A DNA stretch of 64,000 bases, from contig NC_092573.1 in the NCBI RefSeq assembly GCF_037975245.1, positions 5,206,001-5,270,000 on the forward strand, read 5' to 3'. This stretch comes from Apostichopus japonicus. Lineage: Eukaryota; Echinodermata; Holothuroidea; Aspidochirotida; Stichopodidae. The translations under genes were made by a program, and so were the position numbers. Below, piece after piece: positions 1 through 12,600 of this stretch. Every line of letters begins with the position of its first letter. Position 1 is the stretch's first letter. The notes beneath the pieces are model-generated. The model had not been told where the DNA came from, made no database searches, and saw nothing but the letters and a program-made list of their open reading frames with translations.

Positions 1-2884
1 GAGGAACATGATGACCTTGAAATCAGCAAACTGACAAAGTAGCCTATATTTTGTAGGGTATTTGTGTGATGGGAGAAGTTGGAAAGAACAGATGTAACCA
101 CAGCTGTGCTAAAAGTATCTTATATCCTAATGCTATACCTTAATAATACATGTAATCACAGCTGTGCTATTAGTATCTCGTATCCTAATGCTATATCTTA
201 ATGCGGCCTAAAATTTAAGCCACTTACTACAAAATGCCAGTGTATAAAAAATCTACTGGCAAATATAAAATTCCCATTTTCCTTGGATTAATTTACAAAC
301 TCTAAGCAACAAGATTAAAATTTTGCACCAGTTGGCAGATAAATGCACATTATGCCTTTTCTCTATAGAGAAACAGCAAAATCCACTGGTATATTTATAT
401 AGTCAGTAAACTGCTTAAATTCCAAGGCCTGGTCTTTATTTGTGGTTATAATTCTTCTAACATCTTCTATGTTGCATATAGTCAAATACATGTAGCTTTC
501 AGTGTTTCCATTGATCATTATTGATCTCATCCACTGAAATACAATCTCTCTATAGATGCTACAGTAGCTGATATTTTCTATAGGCTCTGAGAAGGGAAAG
601 TAGGCCTACTTGTTTATGTTAGTTTACCACACTATAGCTGTGCCTAGAGCTTAATGATTAGTTATCTGTTGAAAAGAGAGAAAGGAAACTTTTTATTTAA
701 CAGTATTGATTTGTTTCTTAGATCTTAACTACCTCGTTATATTTTTCAGAGAAATACACACAGATCGTTCATTGAGTCCATCGAATACCTCAGAATTGTG
801 TCAAGGTGTAGCCACATAAATTATCTGTCCTAATTATGATCATTCTATTTGTTTGCACTGTGGGTGGTAAATTTGAGAAACGTATTGCTCTCTGGGAAAA
901 GGCTAAACTTAGGTCACTAATTGCTATGAAACTCAATTAATAGCAGGTTTAACCCTATAGATGTGTCAACTCAAGTTTAGATCTCTTCTCAAGAGGTACA
1001 AAAGGGATAATCTGTATTTGTAACCTAATTATACTTTCAGTGGATTAAGAGTCGCATTAGTTGTGACTCAGTGGTGTGGGGGGGGGGGCCTATGGGGATC
1101 AAAGGGATGTGAAAGTGGTTGGGGAAGAGCGGATATGCATGACCATCCAACGTACTGGTCTATCTTTTGTACAGTTTAATGATCTGATAAAAGGACCTTG
1201 TGGTTAAAACATTGGAAGGAGAATAAACTGTTTCTTGAAATTTTTCCTTTAAATCAGTGTAGCTTTTTTTTGCTACCAGGTGTTATATGATCTACAAGTT
1301 CATTATGTATGCCGAGCTATACTATTGTTCAATATAACTATACTTAGTGAGCATTTCTCTGCTATGGACAAGTGCAACACCAAAGAGTTCCATATAGTTT
1401 AAAAACAGATAGGGATATATGACAACTGGTAAGTTCAAGGTTGGAAAGTTTTAAGCAAAAAGGGAGGGGTATTGGAGGGGTAAAGGAAATGGAAGAAGGG
1501 GAGAAGTAATCCAAATAGGGTTGCAGAGAACAACTATACTTACAACAAAGGTCAAATATGTGGAATGTTTGGGCATGTTCTCAAACTTCAAGTATAGTGA
1601 AATATCTTTTCACATGAAGTAGGGAATATATAGCCATAGCTAGCTCACAGCCTATATCACATACATGCTGTATAATGCAGGGTCCTATACTCTAGGTTAT
1701 TGAATTGGTAGTAATTAACATATGAACTTGTCTGACCTCCTGCAGTTCCTTAGTACAGTATGTTACATGGAAAAGAACATTTTCTTTAAACTTTAAGATA
1801 GTAAGTGAATTATACGCGCAGTGGGTTGAGGGATTTTTCTTCCCAGTCCATTGGTAAATCTGTGCAGCTGTAGCACTTTTCTGATTTTTGGGATCACTTG
1901 TATGGATTCCAGACATTCAGACAGCTGATTTGTTTGCAAAGCTAATTTTGACTGTACCGCCTTGATACTCTAATTGTGCGTAGTCTTTTAAAGAAAAATG
2001 CGGGTCCCTCTAATTGCAGCATATCTAGCCATATTGTTGTAATCGTATAACGTGTTGTTTACACCTTGACTCCTTCCTTTCAAGCTGTCACATAATCATT
2101 CCTCGCTTTTGAAAAAAAAAGAAGAAGAGAAAATTGAAAAGAAAAGGCAAAAAGCAGAAATTTCTTCTTTGGTAGAATACACCAAAAGGTGAATAGAAGC
2201 AAACTGCCATTCATGTGTGAAAGAATGCGCCAACGGAATTGTTGCCGGGGAATGCAAATGATTTGAGATACTTTGGCTGACAAACTTCAATACAATTTAA
2301 AGTGTGAATTTGAGTCTCATAGCAGATAATGCCCCTCTAAAAGGCCGGCTTTGGTGACTTTAACTAAATGATCTCCATTCAGAGGTGCAAATGGTATACC
2401 AGTCGTCCATAGAAATTTTAGCTCAACAACTTACTCCTTTATTCTGAATCAAACAAAGCTGGTTCAAACCAAACATTTGCAAAAGAAACATGAAGGGCTT
2501 GTAATTGTATGTTCTTTCAGCTCTATAGTGGTTTGTAAACTCATTTTCTACCTGTGAGGGCTCAGTTTGATTCCTGTTTCCCAGCTATCATGCATATTGA
2601 CATGTGTACTGTAGAAACAGGTTATGTAAGTATGCAGTGTGACATGGAATTGATATTAAAAAAATTGTTTTTTCTGTGATTTTTTTTTTGGTATTCCAAT
2701 AATTATCATAAGTAATGATATATGTGTTGGAGGATGACTAAGCAATAATAGTGTGTTTGAAATTACTTTCCCTGATAGAGCTGATGTGGCAAATACAGTT
2801 TTCTTGGTAGAGTGCATTTGTACTTCTTCAACTTTTAAAGTCTCCCAGCTGGCTAGCTTTAACTTGCAGCAGATTTCTTGTAAT
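1..2884. other. No gene recognised; probably ADAMTS-like intron
   Basis: No exon-like frame with splice sites. A G run near 1079-1088 and a purine-rich stretch at 1441-1510 are the only notable composition. Confidence 0.5.
93..203. repeat. Two-copy tandem repeat, period 58 bp
   Basis: TGTAACCACAGCTGTGCTA at 93 and TGTAATCACAGCTGTGCTA at 151 begin two similar copies that both run through ATCCTAATGCTATA. Confidence 0.85.
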
Positions 2885-3360
2885 CAGTCTTTTACACAGA
2901 AGGCAAGAACGTGAAATAATTTTGTGCTGGATGGACATGTCCTAAAGGATGATGTCCACCCAGCACAAAATTATTTCACGTCCTTGCCTTCTGGGAAAAG
3001 ACTGCTTACATTCAAGTGTTTCAATAGATTGATTGATAGTTACTATCCTACCGCTGTGAGGACATACAACACGCACCATACTTGTTGATTGTTATCCTAC
3101 GTCCTTAGCTTGCTGTTTTTGCCATTTATTGTGCAATCTTTCGTAATCTTGATTTTATTTATCTGTTTTACCAATTTTAGGGTTTCTGACATATTTTTAA
3201 CCCAGTGTGTTTAATGTCTTAGCAACATTTTCATCCTGGTATCCATTTATAATTTGTAACTGTTTTTATTTATGTATTGTTTTTGACTTTTGAGCTCTTG
3301 TTTTTACACAATTTCCATTGTACTTTTATGATCAGTTGCTGAATAAATATCTATCTATGT
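2885..3360 (+). mobile_element. 3' end of a non-LTR retrotransposon with an inverted copy of its 5' edge
   Basis: From about 2949 the + strand reads DDVHPAQNYFTSLPSGKRLL then TFKCFNRLIDSYYPTAVRTY and a TGA, the typical C-terminal tail of LINE reverse transcriptase proteins (LPSG.R...NR...S(F/Y)(F/Y)P.(A/S)VR). A 3'UTR follows, with AATAAATATCTATCTATG at its end. The first 58 bp (2947-3004) also occur inverted at 2885-2943, forming a foldback. Confidence 0.7.
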
Positions 3361-6300
3361 ACTAGTCCCGGCATTTTGACTGATCAACTGCTAGAGTTAC
3401 AGACACTTTATAAAACTTATTAACTTGATAGCAACTTACCAGAACGAGGGATGCAATTAGGTCGACTTAGGAAAAGTAAATTCCAACCATCATATATGAT
3501 CTAAATATGATATGTAGAGATACTAATTGAAAAATGTAATGTAATGAAAAACTAAATGTCCCAAATATCTGCCTAAATTTGGGAGATATCACAGCATATG
3601 TCTAATGTTCCTTTATACAAAAGATTGATTACTTGAGGAAGTCAGTAGCTAAGAAAGTTCTATAAAATTAATTTCAATGAGATTATGTTCAAAATGGTTG
3701 AAATGAGTAAATTATTTGTTATTGAAGATATCAACAATTAAGCTTAAAATTACTATTTGGCTTACTAGCAAGCACAGAAATGTACTGTAGTGTTCAGGAC
3801 CTTCCAAAATATTTTGATATACTGCTCCCTTTATTTCTCTTTGATTTATTCCTTTTGTCATGTAATGTTCAAAGCTACATCCAAACAGTAGCTCTTGGGG
3901 ATTGGAAATGCTACCAAAGTAAACATATGGTACACAGTAATATCAAATTCCATCCAAATCTCAAGTTTATTGTTTTCTCTAAAGTTAGTTCTATGACATT
4001 ACAATGACCTTCTTTTGTCCACATTATGAAAATAATTTTGACTGTCTGTTAACTTCAAAATTGAATTATGCTATACAAGTCAAATCTTAACCCTCATGTG
4101 GGCACCTCAAATTGTTGTAAATATGTCATTTAGGTTGCATATTGTGGTCAAAGAATAAAGTTCCTTCCCCAGTGACACATATCTGTTTTTTTGTTTGTTC
4201 TGTTAAGTGGGTATTTTATGGCAGGTCTTGACCTCTACCTTTTGGCCCTCTTTGGGACCAAGCAGCTAGGGATAAGATTTTCACCATTTATGCCAAACAA
4301 ACTTACAGTATGCACATTGGAAAAATAGTGATATATCAAAAAGGAATCCTTTCAACATTTGTGATCTTTGAACCTGCATAGTTTTGATGGGGCTACAAAC
4401 ATCCATTATGTTCTAACAGGAAAATAAGCGCATATAAGTTAATTAGGAATTTAGGATGTACACCAATCACATCAAGGTCAGAAGGATTTCAAACCAACTT
4501 TGTAAAAATAATTGAGTCAAATAATGAGTCAATTTCAGTATGCTTTCTGCTGACTCTCTCAAAGCATGAGTCAGTTAAGGAATACTGGTGTTTAAATGCC
4601 TATCATTTTATATAGCCGGCCTAATAATGACATCATAGAAATGTTAGATATATATGCTGTTAAATATGGCCACAGAATTTCAAACTTAAAGTGATTTTCA
4701 GTATTTCGTTTACAGCTTTGCAATTTATCAGTCTATGCGGTGTTCAAAACGTTTACGGCCGTCTTTATGTTTACAAGTTTTTCATGGTGATGTAAATGGA
4801 GCTACTGTAAGTAGTCCTGACTTGATAGGAGAGTTTTATGTCATAGTAAGCAGTGTTTTTTTTTGTTTTATGTGATAGTTCCTTTAAACAGACTGCAGAA
4901 TAATTTGGAGTAGGATAAGCTCTAATCTCTTTTGAAAACTTTGAACAAAGTTATAGAATTGTCATGTTATCACCTAAGTAATCATTATAGTTGATATGCT
5001 GAATTTTGACTAGTACGTTGGATCGGCAGGTGTGCAACATCAAATGGGGGACTGGGGGTCTAACCCACCAGTTGCAGGTGTCACTTGGGAGCTCTGATAA
5101 AAATTTTAGTATACCTTTTCACAGTTACATTCCAGTAACATGACACTAATCAGTGGTTACTGCAAGTTACCCGGAAAGGTCAATAACAGGTAACCAGCTC
5201 ACACAGTCACAGCTATAGGCAGACCTTAACATCTCTTTTAAGTTAAAAAACATTAATTCTATAATTGACTAGTTTCACACATTACATTCTGCATGACTGG
5301 TAGGCTTGTATACATGAACACCTGTTTTATCTAATTATATTAAGTTTATATAATTTGATAAATTGCAAGTTGACAACCTGTGGTGAGTGCAGGCCCTCCT
5401 TATGTGCACGTTGATGTTGACCATGCATGCACACAGGGTGTGTGTTCAATATTTCACCCTTCCTTATCAGCAAGGCATCTGATTTTTATAATTAATGTAA
5501 ATTACCTGTAATCAACTTCTTGGTACAGTTCATGAGTAATTTGATTGCTTATGGAGCCCTCACAGGGTACAGGTCACAAGACTGAACTTAGTACATTAAA
5601 AGACCCACTGGTTTCATAGGAAATCCTGCGTATGGGCCTGAATGCGGTCAGATCGGTGTAAAATTTGCTGAATGTGTATCTGAATATTTTATTAACCAGT
5701 TGTTAGTTCCATTCTTCTGTACTTCCGAATATTTGGTGAGCAGAATACACGATGGCAGACATTCTGTTATTCCCTTGGTATGTGCTTGCACACTGCATAC
5801 CTTTACCAGTATTATAGGTAATCAATATTTCTAGGAAGTTTCTCCAATTGTTGAATCCAGTCTGTGCCAATAACAAGTAGAAAGGATGTCTGCACCTTGT
5901 GAATGGTTATATATGTATAAGGTGAATTTCTGACAGAGTACTTCATATAGTTCTTTGTTTCTTATTGTTCTGCGTAACTTTTAAAGTTTATTGTATGGTG
6001 TGTGGGCCTCCTGACCTGGGAACTATTGTTGGACCCTGCCATGGTTCACTGCCCCAAATATAGAGCATATAAAAGCCCATAATGGACTTTTAACATTTCA
6101 AGGCAAACCCAGTTGATATGCACGCGTAGGGACGACAATACATACTTGTGCTATTCAAATCAATAGCTTAAGAATATTAGAAGCGAGTGTGCATACAACT
6201 ACAAATAACAACAATAAGATGCACGTTTGGGATATACCTGTAACCGTCCTTCTTGAATAGCGGTCGTAAACCAAACAAGTGTCATTAAGTAAATTTGTGA

Positions 6301-7650
6301 GCTCTGTATAGGCCTACAGCAGCCTATGTATCCAGTGGGTTTCAATTTGACAAATACTCTAGCTAATATGTTAATTGTACACTTCATGATGAATAAGATA
6401 ATTTCCTATAAATCCATTAATTTTTCTTGTCCCAAAGTGCCGATGGTTCAAGTAAGCTGTCCAAAGATAAATTAAGTGGAAAATCTTCTCATATTGTAGC
6501 AGGAACATTTTTGAGGTTTCTCAGTGTAATCCTCAGTATGATCTGTCAGCATTTTGTGTCAGTGCTGCATTTCTTTGCTTTGTGGATGTGGTTATAATGC
6601 TTTAAGTGTGTGTTGTTTGTAATTTCTAAAACTGGGAGCACACAAACTTGATGAAATCATTTCCAATGCTTATTTCTGCTCGAGGAAAAACGAGCAAGAG
6701 TAGAGTACAGAGGAATACTGCTATATAAAGCATCAATTCAGGGAACACCTAAATGATTACATACAGTACAGTACTGCACAGAACTACTGTGTATGTCCTC
6801 AGTATGGTTCAAACATATACAACTGTTACTAATAGATCATGGGTTTAAAGGATACTGCAATTGACATTGAAATCTCATCGAAACTAAAACCATGTCTTTA
6901 AAAATTGAGGCAATCGATTATAAAATCAATGTAACATTGTAATTGAACAAATATGTGTCTACTATTCTTTTATACATGTATGTAATATTACATAACTCTC
7001 GGCTTTATGTTGGATGGTACAAAGTTTTAAATTGCCAAAAAGTAAACTACTTAACAACTTTTAAAAAGGAAAAATTGAAAATAAAATGGTCACATTGATG
7101 TCAAACTTATAGCAGAGCTATGTATTTAATGGGTACAGGTTGTTTAAAGCTATACATGTAGTAAGTTGTACACTAGGAATGAATCCATTCAGAACATTTC
7201 ATCGTGCAAGTTATAGACTGTGGTCTTTGACAGTGTGTCCATTGGATCAAATGGGAAATGTACTGCAAGACCTGTATGCATGGTTATATTACCTGAAGAG
7301 TCCTGACAGTGTTACTCATACTGTACTGTCAATAGTACAGGATATTTGTGATTTAAAGATCCCCAAATGAGGTTTACTTTTTGACACCTGTTGGGATTCA
7401 AAGTTTTTGCCTGGAGAAATGACATATCTTCATCCTTATGTAAAGTTCCATACAGTACCAGGATATTTGAACACTATATGATAACCTTAGTGACACCTGA
7501 GGATACTGTCCCCATTGATATTATATCCTGAAAGACTAAAATATTCCCAGGAGCCAAAATTCAATTATCTTCACCTTTTTTCGGTCATTCTTAAAGGAGC
7601 CACATTCAGTTAACAAATAAGATCTAAAGGAGCACTGTGAATAAACATTT
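3361..7650. other. No gene recognised; probably intron
   Basis: AT-rich; short open frames such as 7140-7370 lack splice context or recognisable protein features. I looked for the missing Cys-rich and first TSP1 exons of the ADAMTS-like gene here and did not find them. Confidence 0.5.
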
Positions 7651-8119
7651 GTAGTGCAATGCATGCATGCCCATCAGTGCAGAATGCAATGTAATGCATG
7701 AGTGCCCAGCAGTGCATAATGCAATGTAATGCATGCATTCCCATCAGTGCAGAATGCAATGTAATGCATGCATGCCCATCAGTGCAGAATGCAATGTAAT
7801 GCATGCATACCCATCAGTGCAGAATGCATGTATGCCATCAGTGCAGAATGCAATGTAATGTATGTATGCCCATCAGTGCAGAATGCAATGTAATGCATGC
7901 ATGCCCATCAGTGCAGAATGCATGTATGCCATCAGTGCAGAATGCAATGTAATACATGTATGCCCATCAGGGCAGAATGCAATGTAATACATGCATGCCC
8001 ATCAGTGCAGAATGCAATGTAATACATGCATGCCCATCATTGCAGAATGCAATGTAATGCATGTATGCCATCAGTGCAGATTACAATGTAATGCATGCAT
8101 GCCCATCAGTGCAGAATGC
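7651..8119. repeat. 35-bp minisatellite, about 13 copies
   Basis: The unit includes CCCATCAGTGCAGAATGC followed by AATGTAATGCATGCATG. Copies vary by point changes and by a shortened form lacking AATGTAATGC. Probably intronic. Confidence 0.95.
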
Positions 8120-8270
8120 GGGGGCTCTCTTGTTAGTCTATGAGTCTTAGTAACAATTGAAACTTCTTGTTTAAGGCAACTGATACAGGTACCAGTGGGG
8201 GTAGTGTGATGCATGCTTGGTGCATGTAATGAAGAAAGAGTCCTTTTAATTTATTTGAATACAGTATAGA

Positions 8271-8320
8271 TAATAATAATATATTGACATGCTCAAGGCG
8301 CTATACAGAAAAACAAATAC
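8271..8320 (-). mobile_element. Short L2-like LINE tail remnant
   Basis: TAATAATAAT followed by TGCTCAAGGCGCTATACAG has the same layout as the L2-like tail at 15062-15140: a TAA repeat, then a GCGCT-containing 3' tail. Only the tail remains. Confidence 0.5.
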
Positions 8321-8394
8321 GACTTAAAATAGCAATATGGATATATGTCTGCCTGAAACTCTGAGTTGCAAGGCAATGGAATAGCGTGTTTATT

Positions 8395-8452
8395 CATATA
8401 TCTATACATATATATATATATATATATGTTATTTGTATATATATATATACAG
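8395..8452. repeat. (TA)n microsatellite
   Basis: Two TA runs separated by GTTATTTG. Confidence 0.95.
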
Positions 8453-9420
8453 TAATAATCAAGTTTTTTGAAAGAGAGGACATGTTGCACTATAACCCAA
8501 ATTATTACATACCCAAAAATCAAAAGCTAACATGTTTTGATTTCTGAAAGTAACTAGTACAGACCTAGGTTCTTTTGGCAATAGTTATCTGTGCAGCCAT
8601 TGGATGAAACTGGTTCTTAAATTGATTTTAGCACTTATATCTGGCCTGCTGCTCTAGTAAGCAAGTGGAATGTTGGAAATGGCCAGATACTACTACTATA
8701 TGGCAAACACACTTGAACTCTTATTTGAAAAACAATTTTAGGTCAACTACTTAAACTTAGGATACCATTCATCATGTTAAAGTAAGTTCACTGTAGTTAA
8801 AGGTATATAGTTTCAGTTTCAAATTTTTAGTCAATTTTGGGAGGAGGACTTTCTGTTTGTTGAAGTTGAAGTTGAACAGGTGGGAGTGGGGCAAAGTTGG
8901 AAAGGTTTGGTCAAGAGGGAAGGAAACAGGAGGGTTGCATGATCAGGCCAGGCACCTGCTAGTCCATTTAACTACTGTATATTGAACAGTTACAGTACTG
9001 TAAGTTTATAGCAAGAGTATGACAAAAGGCACTGTAATGTATTACATGTAGATGTGAGATTTTTCTGTTCCCCACATATGTAACCTTGGGTTTTGTTTCT
9101 GTTGTAAGGTCATCCTTAACATAACTCTTGTTGCATGAGCCCTTGAAACTCTTGATGAATAGCTGTTAAGATCAAATGCTCTTGTGCAAATAAAGTTACT
9201 GTAGCTTTTATTTTTGGTCAAATAAATGTTTCTATTTTCCTTGTATCTTCAACATTGCAAATAAGTTTATTCTCCAAATGCATACTGCTAAATTCCTCAG
9301 GCAGTTTATTTTCTCTCTACATCAACAGATGTTGGTAATGCCATATATCCTGAATGTCAATTAGTCTGTATGATAGAATTTCAGAATTACTCAAGGTGGT
9401 TCTATTTTATCTTTTTGTAG

Positions 9421-9625
9421 AGAGTCGGCTGTGATGGCGTTCTTGGATCGGGTCTAGAGCTGGATAAATGTGGTGTTTGTGGAGGAAGTAATACTGCCTG
9501 TGAAATCACCAGAGAAACATTTGACAAAAATGACCTATCTGTTGGTTATCATATCATAGCAACTGTACCTGAGGGTGCTATGTACATAAACATGACGGAA
9601 ATGAGCAGATCCAGAAATTATCTAG
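9421..9625 (+). CDS. ADAMTS-like exon: end of Cys-rich region, start of spacer
   Basis: Preceded by a T-rich tract and TAG acceptor, followed by GTAACT donor. Phase 0 at entry, phase 1 at exit. It encodes RVGCDGVLGSGLELDKCGVC and continues through GG..TAC into the first spacer strands, ending SRSRNYL. The paired-Cys motif GCDG...DKCGVCGG is diagnostic of the Cys-rich to spacer boundary in ADAMTS and ADAMTSL proteins. Confidence 0.92.
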
Positions 9626-12600
9626 GTAACTATAAATCAATGTAGATATTAATGCTTGGAAAATCCCACTTGTTTGATTTATTTTTGATATCCAGAGGAA
9701 TGGTTATTGCTGCTTCTATCATATATGGTGATAGACATAAAGTCTACATGCATGCATATCCAGACCAAAATAACATTGTATTTTTATCTCATCACTTGCC
9801 TGTTTATTATCAGTTGTAGCATGGAAATGGTGGTGGGGATCAATGATTAGTAATAATTCAAACAATGGTATCAACATGTTAGGTTTACTGGAAAAGTTGC
9901 AAGGGCGTAGGAACCGGGGGGCTGGGGGGGCACCAGCCCCACAGTGACAAATGTGGAGGGGCGGAAGTATCATTCCGCCCCCCCGCTTCGCAAGTCAGAA
10001 AACCCCTTTTTCATTTCCAAATGAGAAAAAAAATCTCATTTGGAGCACCAAATTGCATCTAAGGCCAGGTGAAAATACAAAATTAAGTTTACAAAATGGA
10101 GTCGGTGTTGAAGTGTGCTATATTGCACCAAATTGCATCTGAGACTACCTGGAAATGCAAAAAAAGAATCAAAGGGGAGGGGACACCCCCTCCCCTTAAA
10201 CCCCTCCCCCAGGCTGGCCATCAGTCTTCAGCCCCCCACTCAAAAGTACATTCCTACGCCACTGAAAAGTTGTGATTACAAGTTTACAAACATGAAGAAT
10301 TTAGACACCTGAAGATATATAGGCCTACAATTCCTTTATCTTATGAGAGTGGCATATATAGGTCTGGATTTTGCACTGTTTTGAATATAAAGTTCTTTTC
10401 TCTTCAAAATTAGTTTAAGCTGTGATATCAAAACAGATCAAAGACATGGAGTTAGGTTTTATTCATGCCAGGAATTTTAAGTGTGGCGAATAATTCATCC
10501 TTTAATATAGGCTGTGAAAAGTTTATCGGTTCAACGCTTTGGGTGAAAAACATCCCTTGTCACTCACTTGCTGACTTTAACAACAGTTTGGTGACCAAAA
10601 CTACAGTATTTCAAATTGTTGATGAGTTTATTATTAGTAAAGGTCTTATACTGTGAATGGGTTTAGGGACAGTTAAAAAAGAATTCATTCAGTTTAAATT
10701 ATAAGTCTGCTCCAAATGAGCAACCATAAAAAAGAATGCTTCTAAATATTAAATTTCATCGCCCATTGGCTATTTGTGGTTCTTCGGCATTAGGCAATAT
10801 GCTGTACAGTTACAAAATAGAATAGCAGAAATTTAAGTTGATCCCTCGATTGTTTTTTGGCTTTCAAACCATCACCTAGTAGTCACCATTTTTTTGTGAG
10901 TATTTTCCCCCTTCTCTCGATGAAAGGTTAAAGTATACCTGTTCTGTAATTCAACATGAGAAACATTGCTCTCATGAAAAAAAAAATGCCTGAACTTTAA
11001 GAAAGTTGAAGATGTCAGCACAGTGCATTCAATCTTGTGGTTAAGTCTCTGGGGTTGACATCTTTATATTTGATATTTTGTTTTACTCTGCTGAAAAATC
11101 TATAATGTTCTCACAACTTGCTAGTCTCAAATTACATGAAGTGAAGTCAACTTTAGCCCCATAATGTCTGTGGATGTTTGAAAGCAAAACATCGCTGCTT
11201 TATTAAGTTTATTTCAATAAATACTTATAATTCAATATCAGATTGTGGTGCCAAGCCTCAAATAAGTTATTTTTAAGAGTATAGACAAGGGTCGTAGACT
11301 TTTCATTGTTAGACTCTTTAATTACCACTGTAACAATAATGGCTAACAATGTTTGCCAAGTTTTATTTATCATTGTTTGCTAGGTTGTAACTGTCAGGGT
11401 ATTTATATTAGTGGGTTGGTTCTTTACCTGGTTTTAATTTGCAAAGTTTTTCAAAAGAATTTAGAGGACTAAATACAATGTTGGAGAAAAATAAAGGAAA
11501 AAAGGCTGTCCAAAGAACAACTAGGTTATTTGCAGAAAGTTGTTGACCTTGATTTTTTACACTGTTGAAATGCAGTATGATTTCTTGTTGTATGAAAATT
11601 CCTTCTAAAAGCTAGTTATGATTGAAAATGTTATTACTAAAATTTATTAAAGTTAATTTTCAGAAATATTTGAAAACAAATGTGTGAAGTTTTTAGAGCT
11701 AAGACATGCAGAGAGAATTACATGTTGATGTGCATGGACTGGAAGGGTGAGCCCAGAGACTTAGGCACCTTTCTCCCTAATCACCTCCCTCCTCCTCCCC
11801 TTTCAACTCCCCCACCCCCACCCCCCAAAAAAATAATCAAGAAATCAGTAATAATTCATCGGTCTATGAATGACTATCATTTAACACTGAAAAGTTAGTT
11901 TACCCCTATTGACTGATAAGTTACAGTGCTTCTTCTGTTCAATCATTCAAAATTGATGAAGTGCAAGTTTGGGAAACAAAGATGATTCTTTGGATTGAAA
12001 CCTTGCTGAAAATCTGAACTTGAGGGAGCCTCACTATTATAAGATAGATAATGAAGCCGACTCATGTCAGTTTTCATGCACCCTACAGAGAGTCAAGAGA
12101 CAAACCTAGGCAGCTGCTTTATAACTTGTTGTTATGATGATATTTAAAACAACTTCTCCGATAGACAATTAATATTCTGTGTCTTAACTTTTGCATCAAG
12201 CCCAGCAAGTCCCTTCTGAAGGAATTTTAGACAGCAGGGTTTAATCTAAGTCTCAGTGAACCCTGGTGATCTTTGTAGTCTCAGCATGAGAGCAAACAGA
12301 TTATTTATTTTATTCATTAAAAAGTTCCCCCTTGTGTTTCAATAGTGGTCTTGGCACTCTCCTGTTCATCATATGAATAATCCACCAGTGATAAAGTATC
12401 CATTTCCTTGTAATGCTTTGTAGACCTCGGTCATTTCCCCATATCAAACCTGAAACACGATTTGCGGTTTCGGATGATACCCCTAGCTGATGCAACATTT
12501 GCTCAGATGCTGCAAGTTAATTTAAAGTGGCGTCCTTACTGGCAGGACTCCTATGAAATTTTGTGAATTTTTTCTGTGCCACTTGAAACTGTAGTTGAAG

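Noticed and set aside
7140-7370. 76-codon + strand frame, considered as a missing ADAMTS-like exon
   Set aside because: Cysteine spacing and motifs do not fit TSP1 or Cys-rich domains.
12310-12498. 62-codon - strand frame with Trp-rich stretch
   Set aside because: No recognised family and no clear splice sites; kept only as a note.
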